A stretch of 12,279 nucleotides of DNA from DASVFB01 sp036380275 (GTDB taxonomy: Bacteria; Actinomycetota; Thermoleophilia; Gaiellales; Gaiellaceae). The DNA is taken from assembly GCA_036380275.1 (NCBI GenBank), contig DASVFB010000061.1:1-12279 (forward strand), written 5' to 3'. Below, piece by piece: positions 1 to 6,857 of the stretch. How positions within the stretch are numbered: the stretch's first letter is position 1; every line of letters starts with the position of its first letter. The notes under the pieces are model-generated. The model saw nothing but the letters and a program-made list of their open reading frames with translations, did not search any database and was not told where the DNA came from. Made by a program: the position numbers and the translations under genes.

Positions 1-251
1 GGCGCAGCGCCGGTTTCGAGCTCGTGGATCGCGATGCGGAGGACGTTTCGCTCGACGACGCCGAGCCGGTCGGCGGTCCAGCCTTCGGCGCTGGCCGTGA
101 TCCGAGCATCGAGCTCCGCCGCGTCCCGCTGGACTGCGTCGACGGTCTCGCGCGTGTACTCGTCCGCGTCGGGCTCGAGCTCGAGCGTCCCGGTGAGGTC
201 CCACTTGTAGAGCGCGAAGAGCGCGCTCCGGCGAGCGCCTCGCCGGCTCAC
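1..251 (-). CDS. nusB: NusB transcription antitermination factor, N-terminal part (cut by window edge)
   Basis: NusB binds boxA RNA together with NusE (ribosomal protein S10) and supports antitermination, chiefly of rRNA operons. The visible 83 residues, translated by me from the reverse strand, begin MSRRGARRSALFALYKWDLT, which fits the NusB opening (RR.AR...L..LY). Residues 58-78 hold the conserved W..DRL..VERNVLRIA..EL block. The start is GTG at 251-249. It overlaps the accC stop as GTGA and has a GGAG ribosome binding site 7 bases upstream (259-262). The stretch between the first helix and the W..DRL block is short for NusB, with only about 40 residues. The remaining C-terminal half lies beyond position 1. 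NusB after accC is the Bacillus-like order; NusB after efp is the actinobacterial one. Confidence 0.88.
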   Translation of the reverse strand, partial: MSRRGARRSALFALYKWDLTGTLELEPDADEYTRETVDAVQRDAAELDARITASAEGWTADRLGVVERNVLRIAIHELETGAA

Positions 252-1594
252 CGCGCGACTCCGGCGTAGCGCTCTTCGAGGAACGCCGTGGAGTAGTCGC
301 CGCTTACGAACTCATCCGTTCGCAGGATCTCGAGCGCCGTCTCCCGCGTAGTCGGCACGCCTTCGACCTCTAGCTCGCCGAGCGCACGCACCGAGCGTGC
401 GATTGCGCCGGCGCGGTCGGTGTCCCAGACGATCAGCTTCGCGATCAGCGAGTCGTAGTACGGCGGGACGACGGCGCCGTCCTCGATCGCGGTGTCGACG
501 CGAACGCCCGGGCCGAGCGGCGGGCGGAAGCGGCGAATGGTTCCGGGCGCGGGCGTGAAGTTGCGCTGCGGATCCTCCGCGTTGATGCGGAACTCGATCG
601 CGTGGCCACGCCGCGGCGCGCGACCGCTCACCGACAGCGGCTCGCCGGCGGCGATGCGTAGCTGTTCGCGCACGATGTCGATGCCGGTGCACATCTCCGA
701 CACAGGATGCTCAACCTGCAGCCTCGCGTTGAGCTCGATGAAGTAGAACGACCCGTCGGGGCCGATGAGGAACTCGAACGTGCCGGCGTTGCGGTAGCCG
801 ATCATGCGCGCAGCCCGCTCCGCGGCGGCCTCCATCTCCTCACGCGCTGCCGGCGCGAGTGCGGGCGACGGCGACTCCTCGATCAGCTTCTGGTGCCTGC
901 GCTGAATCGAGCATTCGCGCTCGCCGAGCGTGAGCACGCCCTCCGCGGCGTCCGCGAGCACCTGCACCTCGACGTGGCGCGCGGGGTTGACCACCTTTTC
1001 GACATATAGCGCGGGGTCGCCGAATGCAGCCTGCGCCTCGGCTGCCGCGGAGCCGAAGGCGTCTTCGAGCTCGTCGAGCGACTCGACGAGCCGCATGCCC
1101 TTGCCTCCTCCGCCTGCGGCTGCCTTCAGCAGCACGGGCAGGCCGAGCTCGCCCGCGGCGGCGCGCGCCTGCTCGATGGTCGCCGTTCCCTCCGTGCCGG
1201 GGACGAGCGGCACGCCGGCATCGCGCAGCTCGCGCTTCGCCTGCGCCTTGTCGCCCATGCGCGCCATGACATCGGGCGTCGGGCCGACGAAAACGAGCTC
1301 GTTCTCGTCGCACGCGCGCACGAACGCCGGGTTCTCGGCGAGAAAGCCCCAGCCGGGATGCACCGCCTCGCAGCCGGTCGTCGTCGCGGCGGCGATCAGC
1401 GACGGGATCCTGAGATAGCTCTGGGCCGCCGGCGGTGGGCCGATGCGGAGTGCCCGGTCGGCCATGCGGACGAACGTCGCGTCCTCGTCCGCAGTCGAGT
1501 ACACCGCGACCGCTTCGCAGCCGAGCTCGTGCAGCGCGCGGATCACGCGCACCGCGACCTCGCCGCGGTTCGCGACGAGGACTCGGGAAAACAT
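248..1594 (-). CDS. accC: Biotin carboxylase (acetyl-CoA carboxylase subunit AccC)
   Basis: ATP-grasp enzyme that carboxylates the biotin of the carrier protein using ATP and bicarbonate; cytoplasmic. The product is 448 residues, the usual AccC length. The N-terminal fold starts with VLVANRGEVAVRVIRA. The ATP-grasp part has K116, K157 and the glycine loop GGGGKG (161-166), HVEVQVL (207-213) and K236 in RRHQK. The metal and catalytic residues E274, E287, N289, R291 and R336 align with those known in E. coli AccC, so the subunit looks fully active. The start is the ATG at 1594, which shares one base with the stop of the upstream fusion gene (TGATG). A TTG at 1597 is possible but less likely. 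Its obvious substrate is the biotin carrier domain encoded immediately upstream. A pyruvate or other acyl-CoA carboxylase subunit cannot be excluded from sequence alone. Confidence 0.95.
   Translation of the reverse strand: MFSRVLVANRGEVAVRVIRALHELGCEAVAVYSTADEDATFVRMADRALRIGPPPAAQSYLRIPSLIAAATTTGCEAVHPGWGFLAENPAFVRACDENELVFVGPTPDVMARMGDKAQAKRELRDAGVPLVPGTEGTATIEQARAAAGELGLPVLLKAAAGGGGKGMRLVESLDELEDAFGSAAAEAQAAFGDPALYVEKVVNPARHVEVQVLADAAEGVLTLGERECSIQRRHQKLIEESPSPALAPAAREEMEAAAERAARMIGYRNAGTFEFLIGPDGSFYFIELNARLQVEHPVSEMCTGIDIVREQLRIAAGEPLSVSGRAPRRGHAIEFRINAEDPQRNFTPAPGTIRRFRPPLGPGVRVDTAIEDGAVVPPYYDSLIAKLIVWDTDRAGAIARSVRALGELEVEGVPTTRETALEILRTDEFVSGDYSTAFLEERYAGVAR
259..262 (-). promoter_or_regulatory. 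Ribosome binding site of nusB
   Basis: GGAG on the minus strand, 7 bases before the GTG at 251. It lies within the last codons of accC. It supports the GTG start and, with the 4-base GTGA overlap, indicates translation coupled to accC. Confidence 0.6.
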
Positions 1595-3399
1595 CAAAGA
1601 GCGTCCAGCGGGGCGCTGATCACCGGCTCGAGCTCGAACAGGAGCTGACCGAACTCGACCGGCTCGCCGTTCTCGGCGTGGATCGCCCGCACGACGCCGG
1701 ACGTCTCCGCCTTGAGCTCGTTGAAGAGCTTCATCGCCTCGAGCAGGCAGAGCGTCTGTCCCGGCGCGACCGCCTCCCCCACCTCGACGAACGGCTCTGC
1801 GCCAGGCTCGGGCGCGCGATAGAAGACACCGATCATCGGCGCCTCGACCGATACGAGGCCGTTCGAGACCACAGGCTCGCTCGACGCGCCGCCCGACGGC
1901 GACGGTGCCGCGGAGGCCGTCGCGGGCTGCAGCTCGACCTCCTGTGTTCGCTTGACGCTGACGCGCATTCCGTCCTCTTCGATCGTCACCTCACCCACGC
2001 CCGTCTCCTGCACGATCCGCACGACCTCGCGGATTCGCTCCGCGCGCGCACGCTCGAACGACGTCTCGAGGTTGTCGTCACCCGTCGCTCGACCGCGGAT
2101 CGCGCGCAGCAACCGCTCGGCTTCCTCGCCGAAGAGCCCGAGCAGCAGCAGCTCCTCCTCGCTCGACGCGAGCCCCTCAGCCTGCGCGCGCAGCGCGTCG
2201 AGCGCCGGCACGTGGAGCTCGTCCGAATCGGGATCTGCGGTGCGCGCCACGGCGCGGCGAACGTTCTCGTCGATCGGTCCGGGTGGCGTGCCCCAGTGGC
2301 GCTCCAACAGCGCGCGCATCTCGTCGACGACGATCGAGTAGCGACTCGCGGCGAGAACGTTGAGGAGCGCCTGCGAGCCGAGGATCTGCCCAATCGGCGC
2401 GGCGAGCGGCGGTGAGCCGACCTCGACCCGGATCTCCACGACTTCGGCGAGCACCTCGTCGAGGCGGTCTCCAGCGAACTGGGCCCGGAGGTTGCCGTCG
2501 AGCGCCGCAACCAGGCCCGCCGGCAGGTCGTGCTCCGCCGCGCGCACGGCGATGCGCGGAGCAAGCGGCGTCACCGGTTCGTCGCCGATGTGCTCGTCGA
2601 TCAGGTCCGACGCCTCCCAGAGCTTTTGGATGTTGACGTCGGTGGCGAGGCCGAGGCCGGCGAGCGCCTCCGCGAGGCTCTCGCCGGAGACGCGATGCAG
2701 CGTCAGCGCGACCGGGTAAACGGCGGTTGCGATCAGATCGGCGCCGGCGCGCGCGGCCTCGAGCGCGACTGCCATCGCGTTGCCGCCTGAGCCCTGGCAG
2801 TAGACGCCGACAGGCAGCCCGCTCGCCTCGGACAGCCGAGTGACGAGCTCGTGTGCCCGGTGCGGCTGGAGCGATCCGGTCGGATCGTGGAGGATCACGC
2901 GCGCCACGCCGAGCTCGGGCAGCTGCGACGCCTGCTCGACCAGCGGCTCCGTCTCGCCCGTCGGGCCTGAGCTGTACACGAGGCCCGCGGCGAGCTCGGC
3001 GCCCGCGGCGGCGATCGCCTCGGCGGCCTCGCGGAGATTCGAGACGTCGTTCAGCGGATCGTTGAGCCGGAAGACCTCGATCCCATTCTGCGCAGCGCAG
3101 GCGATGAACCGTCGGACGAAGTCGGCGTCGACAGGGTGCGAGCCGACGAGGAACCGGCCGCGCAGCGCCATCGCGAGCGGTGTCTCCACGCGCGATTTGA
3201 TGGCGCGAATCCGCTCCCAGGGGCTTTCGAGGCCGCGCCGTACGGCCGTGTCGAAGACGCCGCCGCCCGAGACCTCGAGGTAGCGGAAGCCCGCTCCGTC
3301 GAGAATCTCGGCGACATGCAGGAGATCCGACGTCGGAATCCGCTCGGCAAGCGGGTCCTGCCCGAGCAGCCTGATGGACGTGTCGACTAGCGCGGGCAC
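1594..3399 (-). CDS. Fusion of a pyruvate carboxylase/oxaloacetate decarboxylase-type carboxyltransferase domain (metal site lost) with an AccB-type biotin carboxyl carrier domain
   Basis: 601 residues. Residues 1-435 follow the OadA/PycB carboxyltransferase family throughout: EVSGGGVFD (42-50), ALRGRFLVG (78-86), NGIEVFRLNDPLNDVSNL (105-122), GSPPLAAPIGQILGSQALLNVL (328-349). By my alignment, canonical active-site residues are replaced. Metal Asp of LRDAHQS is L11, carboxylated Lys of KDMAG is H171, the two metal His of LHTH are Y200 and Q202, and catalytic Thr of GGTSQP falls near L234. R80 and Q14, substrate-contact positions in the family, remain. Residues 450-485 resemble the AccB N-terminus. 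An Ala/Pro/Ser-rich linker follows (about 486-515), then a biotinyl domain (516-592) with the AccB-type thumb PGAEPF and biotin site LEAMKLFNE (K557). The biotin carrier function is secure. The front domain may be scaffolding, regulatory or altered chemistry. It starts at GTG 3399 after AAGG (3407-3410), and the stop overlaps the accC ATG. The accB role is inferred. Confidence 0.85.
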   Translation of the reverse strand: MPALVDTSIRLLGQDPLAERIPTSDLLHVAEILDGAGFRYLEVSGGGVFDTAVRRGLESPWERIRAIKSRVETPLAMALRGRFLVGSHPVDADFVRRFIACAAQNGIEVFRLNDPLNDVSNLREAAEAIAAAGAELAAGLVYSSGPTGETEPLVEQASQLPELGVARVILHDPTGSLQPHRAHELVTRLSEASGLPVGVYCQGSGGNAMAVALEAARAGADLIATAVYPVALTLHRVSGESLAEALAGLGLATDVNIQKLWEASDLIDEHIGDEPVTPLAPRIAVRAAEHDLPAGLVAALDGNLRAQFAGDRLDEVLAEVVEIRVEVGSPPLAAPIGQILGSQALLNVLAASRYSIVVDEMRALLERHWGTPPGPIDENVRRAVARTADPDSDELHVPALDALRAQAEGLASSEEELLLLGLFGEEAERLLRAIRGRATGDDNLETSFERARAERIREVVRIVQETGVGEVTIEEDGMRVSVKRTQEVELQPATASAAPSPSGGASSEPVVSNGLVSVEAPMIGVFYRAPEPGAEPFVEVGEAVAPGQTLCLLEAMKLFNELKAETSGVVRAIHAENGEPVEFGQLLFELEPVISAPLDAL

Positions 3400-3406
3400 G
3401 CCCGGA

Positions 3407-3410
3407 CCTT
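3407..3410 (-). promoter_or_regulatory. Ribosome binding site of the carboxyltransferase-like/biotin carrier gene
   Basis: AAGG on the minus strand in the 21-base gap after efp, 7 bases before the GTG at 3399. It decides the GTG start, which places the family-typical opening VDTSIR only five residues from the N-terminus. Confidence 0.55.
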
Positions 3411-3420
3411 ACAACCGGAT

Positions 3421-3987
3421 CTACGCGCGCGAGATGTAGCGGCCTTCGCGCGGATCGACCTTGATGCGCTCGCCGGTGTTCACGAACATCGGCACGTTGA
3501 CGACAGCGCCCGTCTCGAGCGTCGCCGGCTTCGTCACGTTGGAGACGGTGTCGCCCCTCACGCCGGGCTCGGTCTCCGTCACGGTCAGCTCGACCGACGC
3601 GGGGAGTTGCACGCCGGACGGCTTGCCGCCGACGACGAGCACCTGCACACTCGTCGACGGTTGCATGTACGGCAGCGCTTCCTCGAGCTCCGCATGCGGC
3701 AACGAGAATTGCTCGTATGACTCCTCGTCCATGAAGTGAACCTCGGAGCCATCGTCGTAGAGGTACTGGACGTTTTTGGTCTCGGTGAAGACGCGCGCGA
3801 ACTTCTCCCCGGCGCGGAAGGTCTTGTCGACGACGGCGCCGGTGTCTGCGTTCTTTACTTTCGTGCGGACGAACGCGCCGCCCTTTCCCGGCTTTACGTG
3901 CTGGAACTCGACGATGCGCCAGACGCCGCCCTCGAGCTCGATGTGCATGCCGTTCTTGAATTGATTCGTCGAGATCGTGTCCGCCAC
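3421..3987 (-). CDS. efp: Translation elongation factor P
   Basis: EF-P binds ribosomes stalled on consecutive prolines and speeds peptide bond formation. The product is 188 residues, normal for the family. It has an N-terminal KOW-like domain with the loop HVKPGKGGAF, whose tip lysine is K35. Two OB domains follow, and the C-terminus carries the family signature VPMFVNTGERIKVD. A lysine in a PGKG loop is the form seen in actinobacteria and Bacillus, not the arginine form modified by EarP. No modification enzyme is visible in the window. The start I choose is GTG 3987 (MADTISTNQFKNG), which gives the usual N-terminal spacing. A TTG at 3996 in the same frame would add three residues. Neither has a clear ribosome binding site. 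The gap to the upstream peptidase gene is 23 bases. Confidence 0.95.
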   Translation of the reverse strand: MADTISTNQFKNGMHIELEGGVWRIVEFQHVKPGKGGAFVRTKVKNADTGAVVDKTFRAGEKFARVFTETKNVQYLYDDGSEVHFMDEESYEQFSLPHAELEEALPYMQPSTSVQVLVVGGKPSGVQLPASVELTVTETEPGVRGDTVSNVTKPATLETGAVVNVPMFVNTGERIKVDPREGRYISRA

Positions 3988-4010
3988 GGCGGTCAAGGCT
4001 AGCTGAGCGA

Positions 4011-5066
4011 TTAACGGACTGTCACCAGCTCCTTGGTGTACGAGCTGAGTAATTCCGGCTCATCCTCGGTGATAACCACGAGGTCTTCGATTCGCACGCC
4101 GCCACGCCCTTCGAGGTAGATGCCGGGCTCACAGGTGATGACGTTGCCGGGCTCGAGCACGTCCTCGGACTCTGGCCGCGCCGCAGGCGCCTCGTGCACG
4201 AGCAGGCCAACGCCGTGACCTAGCCCATGCCCGAACTTCTCGCCGAAGCCCGCGTCCTCGATCACGTTCCTTGCCGCCGCGTCGACGTCTGCGCCCGATA
4301 CGCCCCCACGCATCGCATCCAGTCCGGCAAGCTGACCGCGCAGGCATGCGTCGTAGGCCTGGGCGAGGTCGTCAGGAAGGTCGCCCGTCGCGAACGTGCG
4401 TGTGCAGTCCGAGTTGTAACCCTCGAACAGCGCGCCGGTGTCGACTACGACCGTCGTGTTCGGCTCGACGACGCGGTCTGTGGGACGGCCGTGTGGCAGC
4501 GCGCCCGTTGGCCCGGAGCCGACGATGCTCTCGAAGGCGGTCCCGTGTGCGCCGAGCTCGTGGAAGATCTGCTCCAGCCGCCAGGCAAGGTCGCGCTCGG
4601 TGCGTCCGACGAAGCGCTCCTCCGCGAACGCGGCATAGACCCGGTCCGTGATCCGCGCGGCCTCGCGGATCGTCTCCAGCTCGCTCTCGTCCTTGACCGC
4701 GCGCAAGCTCTCGACCAGGCCCTTGCGCGGGACGAGCTCGAGTCCCCCGTCGCCCAGCGTCTCCCAGCCGTCGTAGGAGAGCGCGCTCGCTTCAAAGGCG
4801 ATGCGGCCGTCGAGCGTCGCGCCGATGGTCTTCAACAGCGACCGCTGCGACTTCACGAACTCGACGCCTTCGAGCGAGCGCGCCGCCTCCGCGTAGCGAA
4901 AGTCGGTGAACAGCAGCAGCCGCTCGTCGTCGATGAAGAGTGCCGCGTTCGAGCTCTCGAACCCGATCAGATAGCGGACGTTGACGCCGGTCGTCACCAG
5001 CAGCGGCTCCTCGAGGGCGGCACGCAGCCGCTCGACCCGTTCGCTCACTCGTTCTGCGACAGCCAT
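4011..5066 (-). CDS. Xaa-Pro aminopeptidase/dipeptidase, peptidase family M24B
   Basis: Cytoplasmic dinuclear-metal peptidase that cleaves Xaa-Pro bonds. 351 residues: a creatinase-type N-terminal domain (1-125) followed by the pita-bread catalytic domain. The five family metal ligands are visible: D209 (VVVDTGALFEGYNSD), D220, H284 (FGHGLGHGVGL), E313 (TCEPGIYL) and E327 (VRIEDLV). The catalytic histidines H192 (LPHG) and H291 (VHEAP) are also present. PepQ (dipeptidase) and PepP/YqhT (aminopeptidase) cannot be told apart here, so no symbol is given; the position next to efp matches yqhT/papA in Bacillus. The start is ATG 5066, with a perfect AAGGAGG seven bases upstream. It overlaps the end of aroQ by 22 bases in another frame. 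A longer frame reaching 5150 runs through aroQ and is rejected. Confidence 0.93.
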   Translation of the reverse strand: MAVAERVSERVERLRAALEEPLLVTTGVNVRYLIGFESSNAALFIDDERLLLFTDFRYAEAARSLEGVEFVKSQRSLLKTIGATLDGRIAFEASALSYDGWETLGDGGLELVPRKGLVESLRAVKDESELETIREAARITDRVYAAFAEERFVGRTERDLAWRLEQIFHELGAHGTAFESIVGSGPTGALPHGRPTDRVVEPNTTVVVDTGALFEGYNSDCTRTFATGDLPDDLAQAYDACLRGQLAGLDAMRGGVSGADVDAAARNVIEDAGFGEKFGHGLGHGVGLLVHEAPAARPESEDVLEPGNVITCEPGIYLEGRGGVRIEDLVVITEDEPELLSSYTKELVTVR

Positions 5067-5473
5067 TCGATTGCCTCCTTGTATCCCATTGGTCCCTTGC
5101 CGATGACGCGATGTGCGGCCAGGTCGGAGATGACAGATTTGCGCCGCCACTCCTCGCGCTCATCGACATTGGAGAGATGAACCTCGACGATCGGAGCCTC
5201 GAACAGCTCGAGTGCGTCGCGGATTGCGTAGCTGTAGTGCGTCCACGCGCCCGGGTTGACGATCACCCCGTCGGCCCAATCGAGTGCCTCGTGGATCCAG
5301 TTGACGTACTCGCCCTCGTCGTTCGTCTGCTTGCACTGCGCGCTCGAGTTCTGGTCGCGTGCCCACTGGTAGATCTGCGACTCGAGCTCGCCGAGCGACC
5401 AGCCGCCGTAGAGCTTCGGGTCGCGGCGTCCGAGGACGTTGAGGTTGACGCCGTTGAGGACGAGGATGCGCAC
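5045..5473 (-). CDS. aroQ: Type II 3-dehydroquinate dehydratase
   Basis: Converts 3-dehydroquinate to 3-dehydroshikimate, the third step of the shikimate pathway; the family forms dodecamers in the cytoplasm. 142 residues, typical of type II enzymes. Motifs: LNGVNLNVLGRRDPKLYGG with catalytic R17 and Y22, QTNDEGEYVNWIHEA (49-63), VIVNPGAWTHYSYAIRDAL with N73 and H79, and VEVHLSN with H99. All catalytic positions known for the M. tuberculosis enzyme are present. The start is GTG 5473, ten bases after the aroK-aroB stop; no good ribosome binding site is visible. The 3' end overlaps the downstream peptidase gene by 22 bases and carries its Shine-Dalgarno. Its substrate is made by the AroB half of the protein encoded just upstream. 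Confidence 0.96.
   Translation of the reverse strand: MRILVLNGVNLNVLGRRDPKLYGGWSLGELESQIYQWARDQNSSAQCKQTNDEGEYVNWIHEALDWADGVIVNPGAWTHYSYAIRDALELFEAPIVEVHLSNVDEREEWRRKSVISDLAAHRVIGKGPMGYKEAIEWLSQNE
5074..5080 (-). promoter_or_regulatory. Strong Shine-Dalgarno of the M24 peptidase gene, inside the aroQ coding region
   Basis: AAGGAGG on the minus strand, seven bases before the ATG at 5066, is a full anti-16S match. It is also coding sequence for aroQ (the Lys-Glu-Ala codons near its C-terminus). It is the strongest ribosome binding site I see in the window and fixes the peptidase start. Confidence 0.85.
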
Positions 5474-5483
5474 GGCGTTGAAT

Positions 5484-6857
5484 CTATCCCGCGATCAGCT
5501 CGTCGAGGGCGGCACGGACGTCGTGCTCGGGTACCTCGGCCTCGAAGCCGCCCTCGTCGCCGAGCAGAATCAGCCGCAGCCGCCCCTTCTTGTCGCGCTG
5601 CAGCGCTTCCCACGCGCGCTCGCGGTCGAGGCGCGCCGGCTTCGGATGCAGGACCTCGCGGACCGTGTCAGCCGGTCGGCCGGAGAGGCGAAGCGCGGCG
5701 AGCAATCCGAGCGCGACTGCGCGACCGTGGGGCAGCGCATAGCCGGCGGCAGCCTCGAGCGCATGCGCGAACGTGTGGCCGAGGTTGAGCACATGCCGCG
5801 GTCCCTCGTCGCGTGGGTCGCGGAGGCAGAGGGCGGACTTGAACGCCGCGCAGCGTCGGACGAGCTCCGCGTCCGGCAGCTTCCAGAGCTGTTCCCCCGC
5901 GAGGAGCCCGGTCTTGACGACCTCGGCCATCCCGTTCAGCCGCTCGTCCGCGGAAAGCGTCTCGAGGAGTGCCGGATCGATCACGGTGCGCGCGGGCCAG
6001 TGGAAGGCGCCGACGAGGTTCTTTCCCTCGGGGATGTCGATGGCCGTCTTGCCGCCGATCGCGGCGTCGACCTGGCCGATGAGCGTCGTCGGCACCGGCA
6101 CCCATGAGATTCCGCGGAGATAGGTCGCGGCCGCGAAGCCGGCCGCGTCGGTGAGCGAGCCGCCGCCGAGGGCGACGAGCGTGGCGTCCCGGCCGATGCG
6201 CAGAGCGCGCCAGAGGCGCTCGACCTCGCCTACCTGCTTCGCCGCCTCGCCCGACGGAAGCTCGTATTTCTCGGCGAATGCGAATGCCAACTGTGCGTCA
6301 GCGCCGTGAATCCCGTTGACGACCGGCTCGGTGACGAGCGCCGCCGGCCTCTCGATGAACTCGGCGAGACGCTCGAGCGTTCCGACCTCGACGTGCACGC
6401 CGGCGGCTGCGAGAACGACTCCGTCGGCATCCCGGGCCCGCGCATCGGCGACCTCGTCGTAGAGCGCGCGACGCAGCTCGAAGCGGCGGCGGAACTCGCT
6501 TTCGTCCTGCGCGAGGGGCCGGTCGCTGCCGCGCGTGCGTTCCCATGCGGTCTCGACGTCGACGTCGAGGACGACAACGAGCTCGTCGCGGAGCAGCTCG
6601 CGCACCTCGGGCGTCTCGACGGCGCCGCCGCCCACCGCGATGACTGCCGCCTTGGACGCGAGTGCGGCCCGAACCGTCGCTGCCTCGGCTGCTCGGTAGG
6701 CGGCTTCGTCGTGAACCAGGACGCTCGCGTCGAGCGCGTCGTCTGTATCGACGAGCTCGCGCCCGAGACGCCGCGCGACCTCCGCGCCGATCGTCGTCTT
6801 GCCCGCGCCCATGAAGCCGGCGAGGACGAGGTGACGATTCAGCGCGTGCGTTGCCAC
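5484..6857 (-). CDS. aroKB: Bifunctional shikimate kinase / 3-dehydroquinate synthase (AroK-AroB fusion)
   Basis: 457 residues in one frame. The shikimate kinase part (about 1-147) has Walker A GFMGAGKT (14-21), DTD (37-39), R55, GGG (76-78), RPLA with R113 and R129/R130, so ATP and shikimate contacts are kept. Its shikimate-binding segment is eight residues shorter than usual (D39 to R55 is 16; 24 in E. coli AroK). With almost no linker, 3-dehydroquinate synthase follows (about 148-457): SGEAAK, ALGGGSLTD, PTTLIGQVDAAIGGKTAID, and metal ligands E312 (AEVVK), H361 (LNLGHT) and H377 (LPHG). This domain is about 310 residues against about 360 normally, mainly from a trimmed N-terminus. The two steps are not consecutive in the pathway. 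The fusion order is known in Thermotoga. The start is GTG 6857, overlapping aroC by 19 bases; no strong ribosome binding site is seen, so the exact start is uncertain by a few codons. Confidence 0.93.
   Translation of the reverse strand: MATHALNRHLVLAGFMGAGKTTIGAEVARRLGRELVDTDDALDASVLVHDEAAYRAAEAATVRAALASKAAVIAVGGGAVETPEVRELLRDELVVVLDVDVETAWERTRGSDRPLAQDESEFRRRFELRRALYDEVADARARDADGVVLAAAGVHVEVGTLERLAEFIERPAALVTEPVVNGIHGADAQLAFAFAEKYELPSGEAAKQVGEVERLWRALRIGRDATLVALGGGSLTDAAGFAAATYLRGISWVPVPTTLIGQVDAAIGGKTAIDIPEGKNLVGAFHWPARTVIDPALLETLSADERLNGMAEVVKTGLLAGEQLWKLPDAELVRRCAAFKSALCLRDPRDEGPRHVLNLGHTFAHALEAAAGYALPHGRAVALGLLAALRLSGRPADTVREVLHPKPARLDRERAWEALQRDKKGRLRLILLGDEGGFEAEVPEHDVRAALDELIAG

Noticed and set aside
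165..190. Repeated CTCGAG-like palindromes in nusB
   Set aside because: They encode Glu-Leu-Glu codons with GAG/CTC bias typical of this genome, and no regulatory role is suggested by position.
1435..2415. A 326-codon plus-strand open frame opposite accC and the fusion gene
   Set aside because: Arg-rich shadow frame antisense to the biotin carrier and linker coding region; no motif.
3988..4010. Possible promoter or terminator between the peptidase gene and efp
   Set aside because: The gap is only 23 bases, with no convincing -10/-35 pair and no hairpin with a T-run.
5067..5150. N-terminal extension of the M24 peptidase to 5150
   Set aside because: It would overlap aroQ by over 100 bases, while a perfect Shine-Dalgarno sits just before the ATG at 5066.
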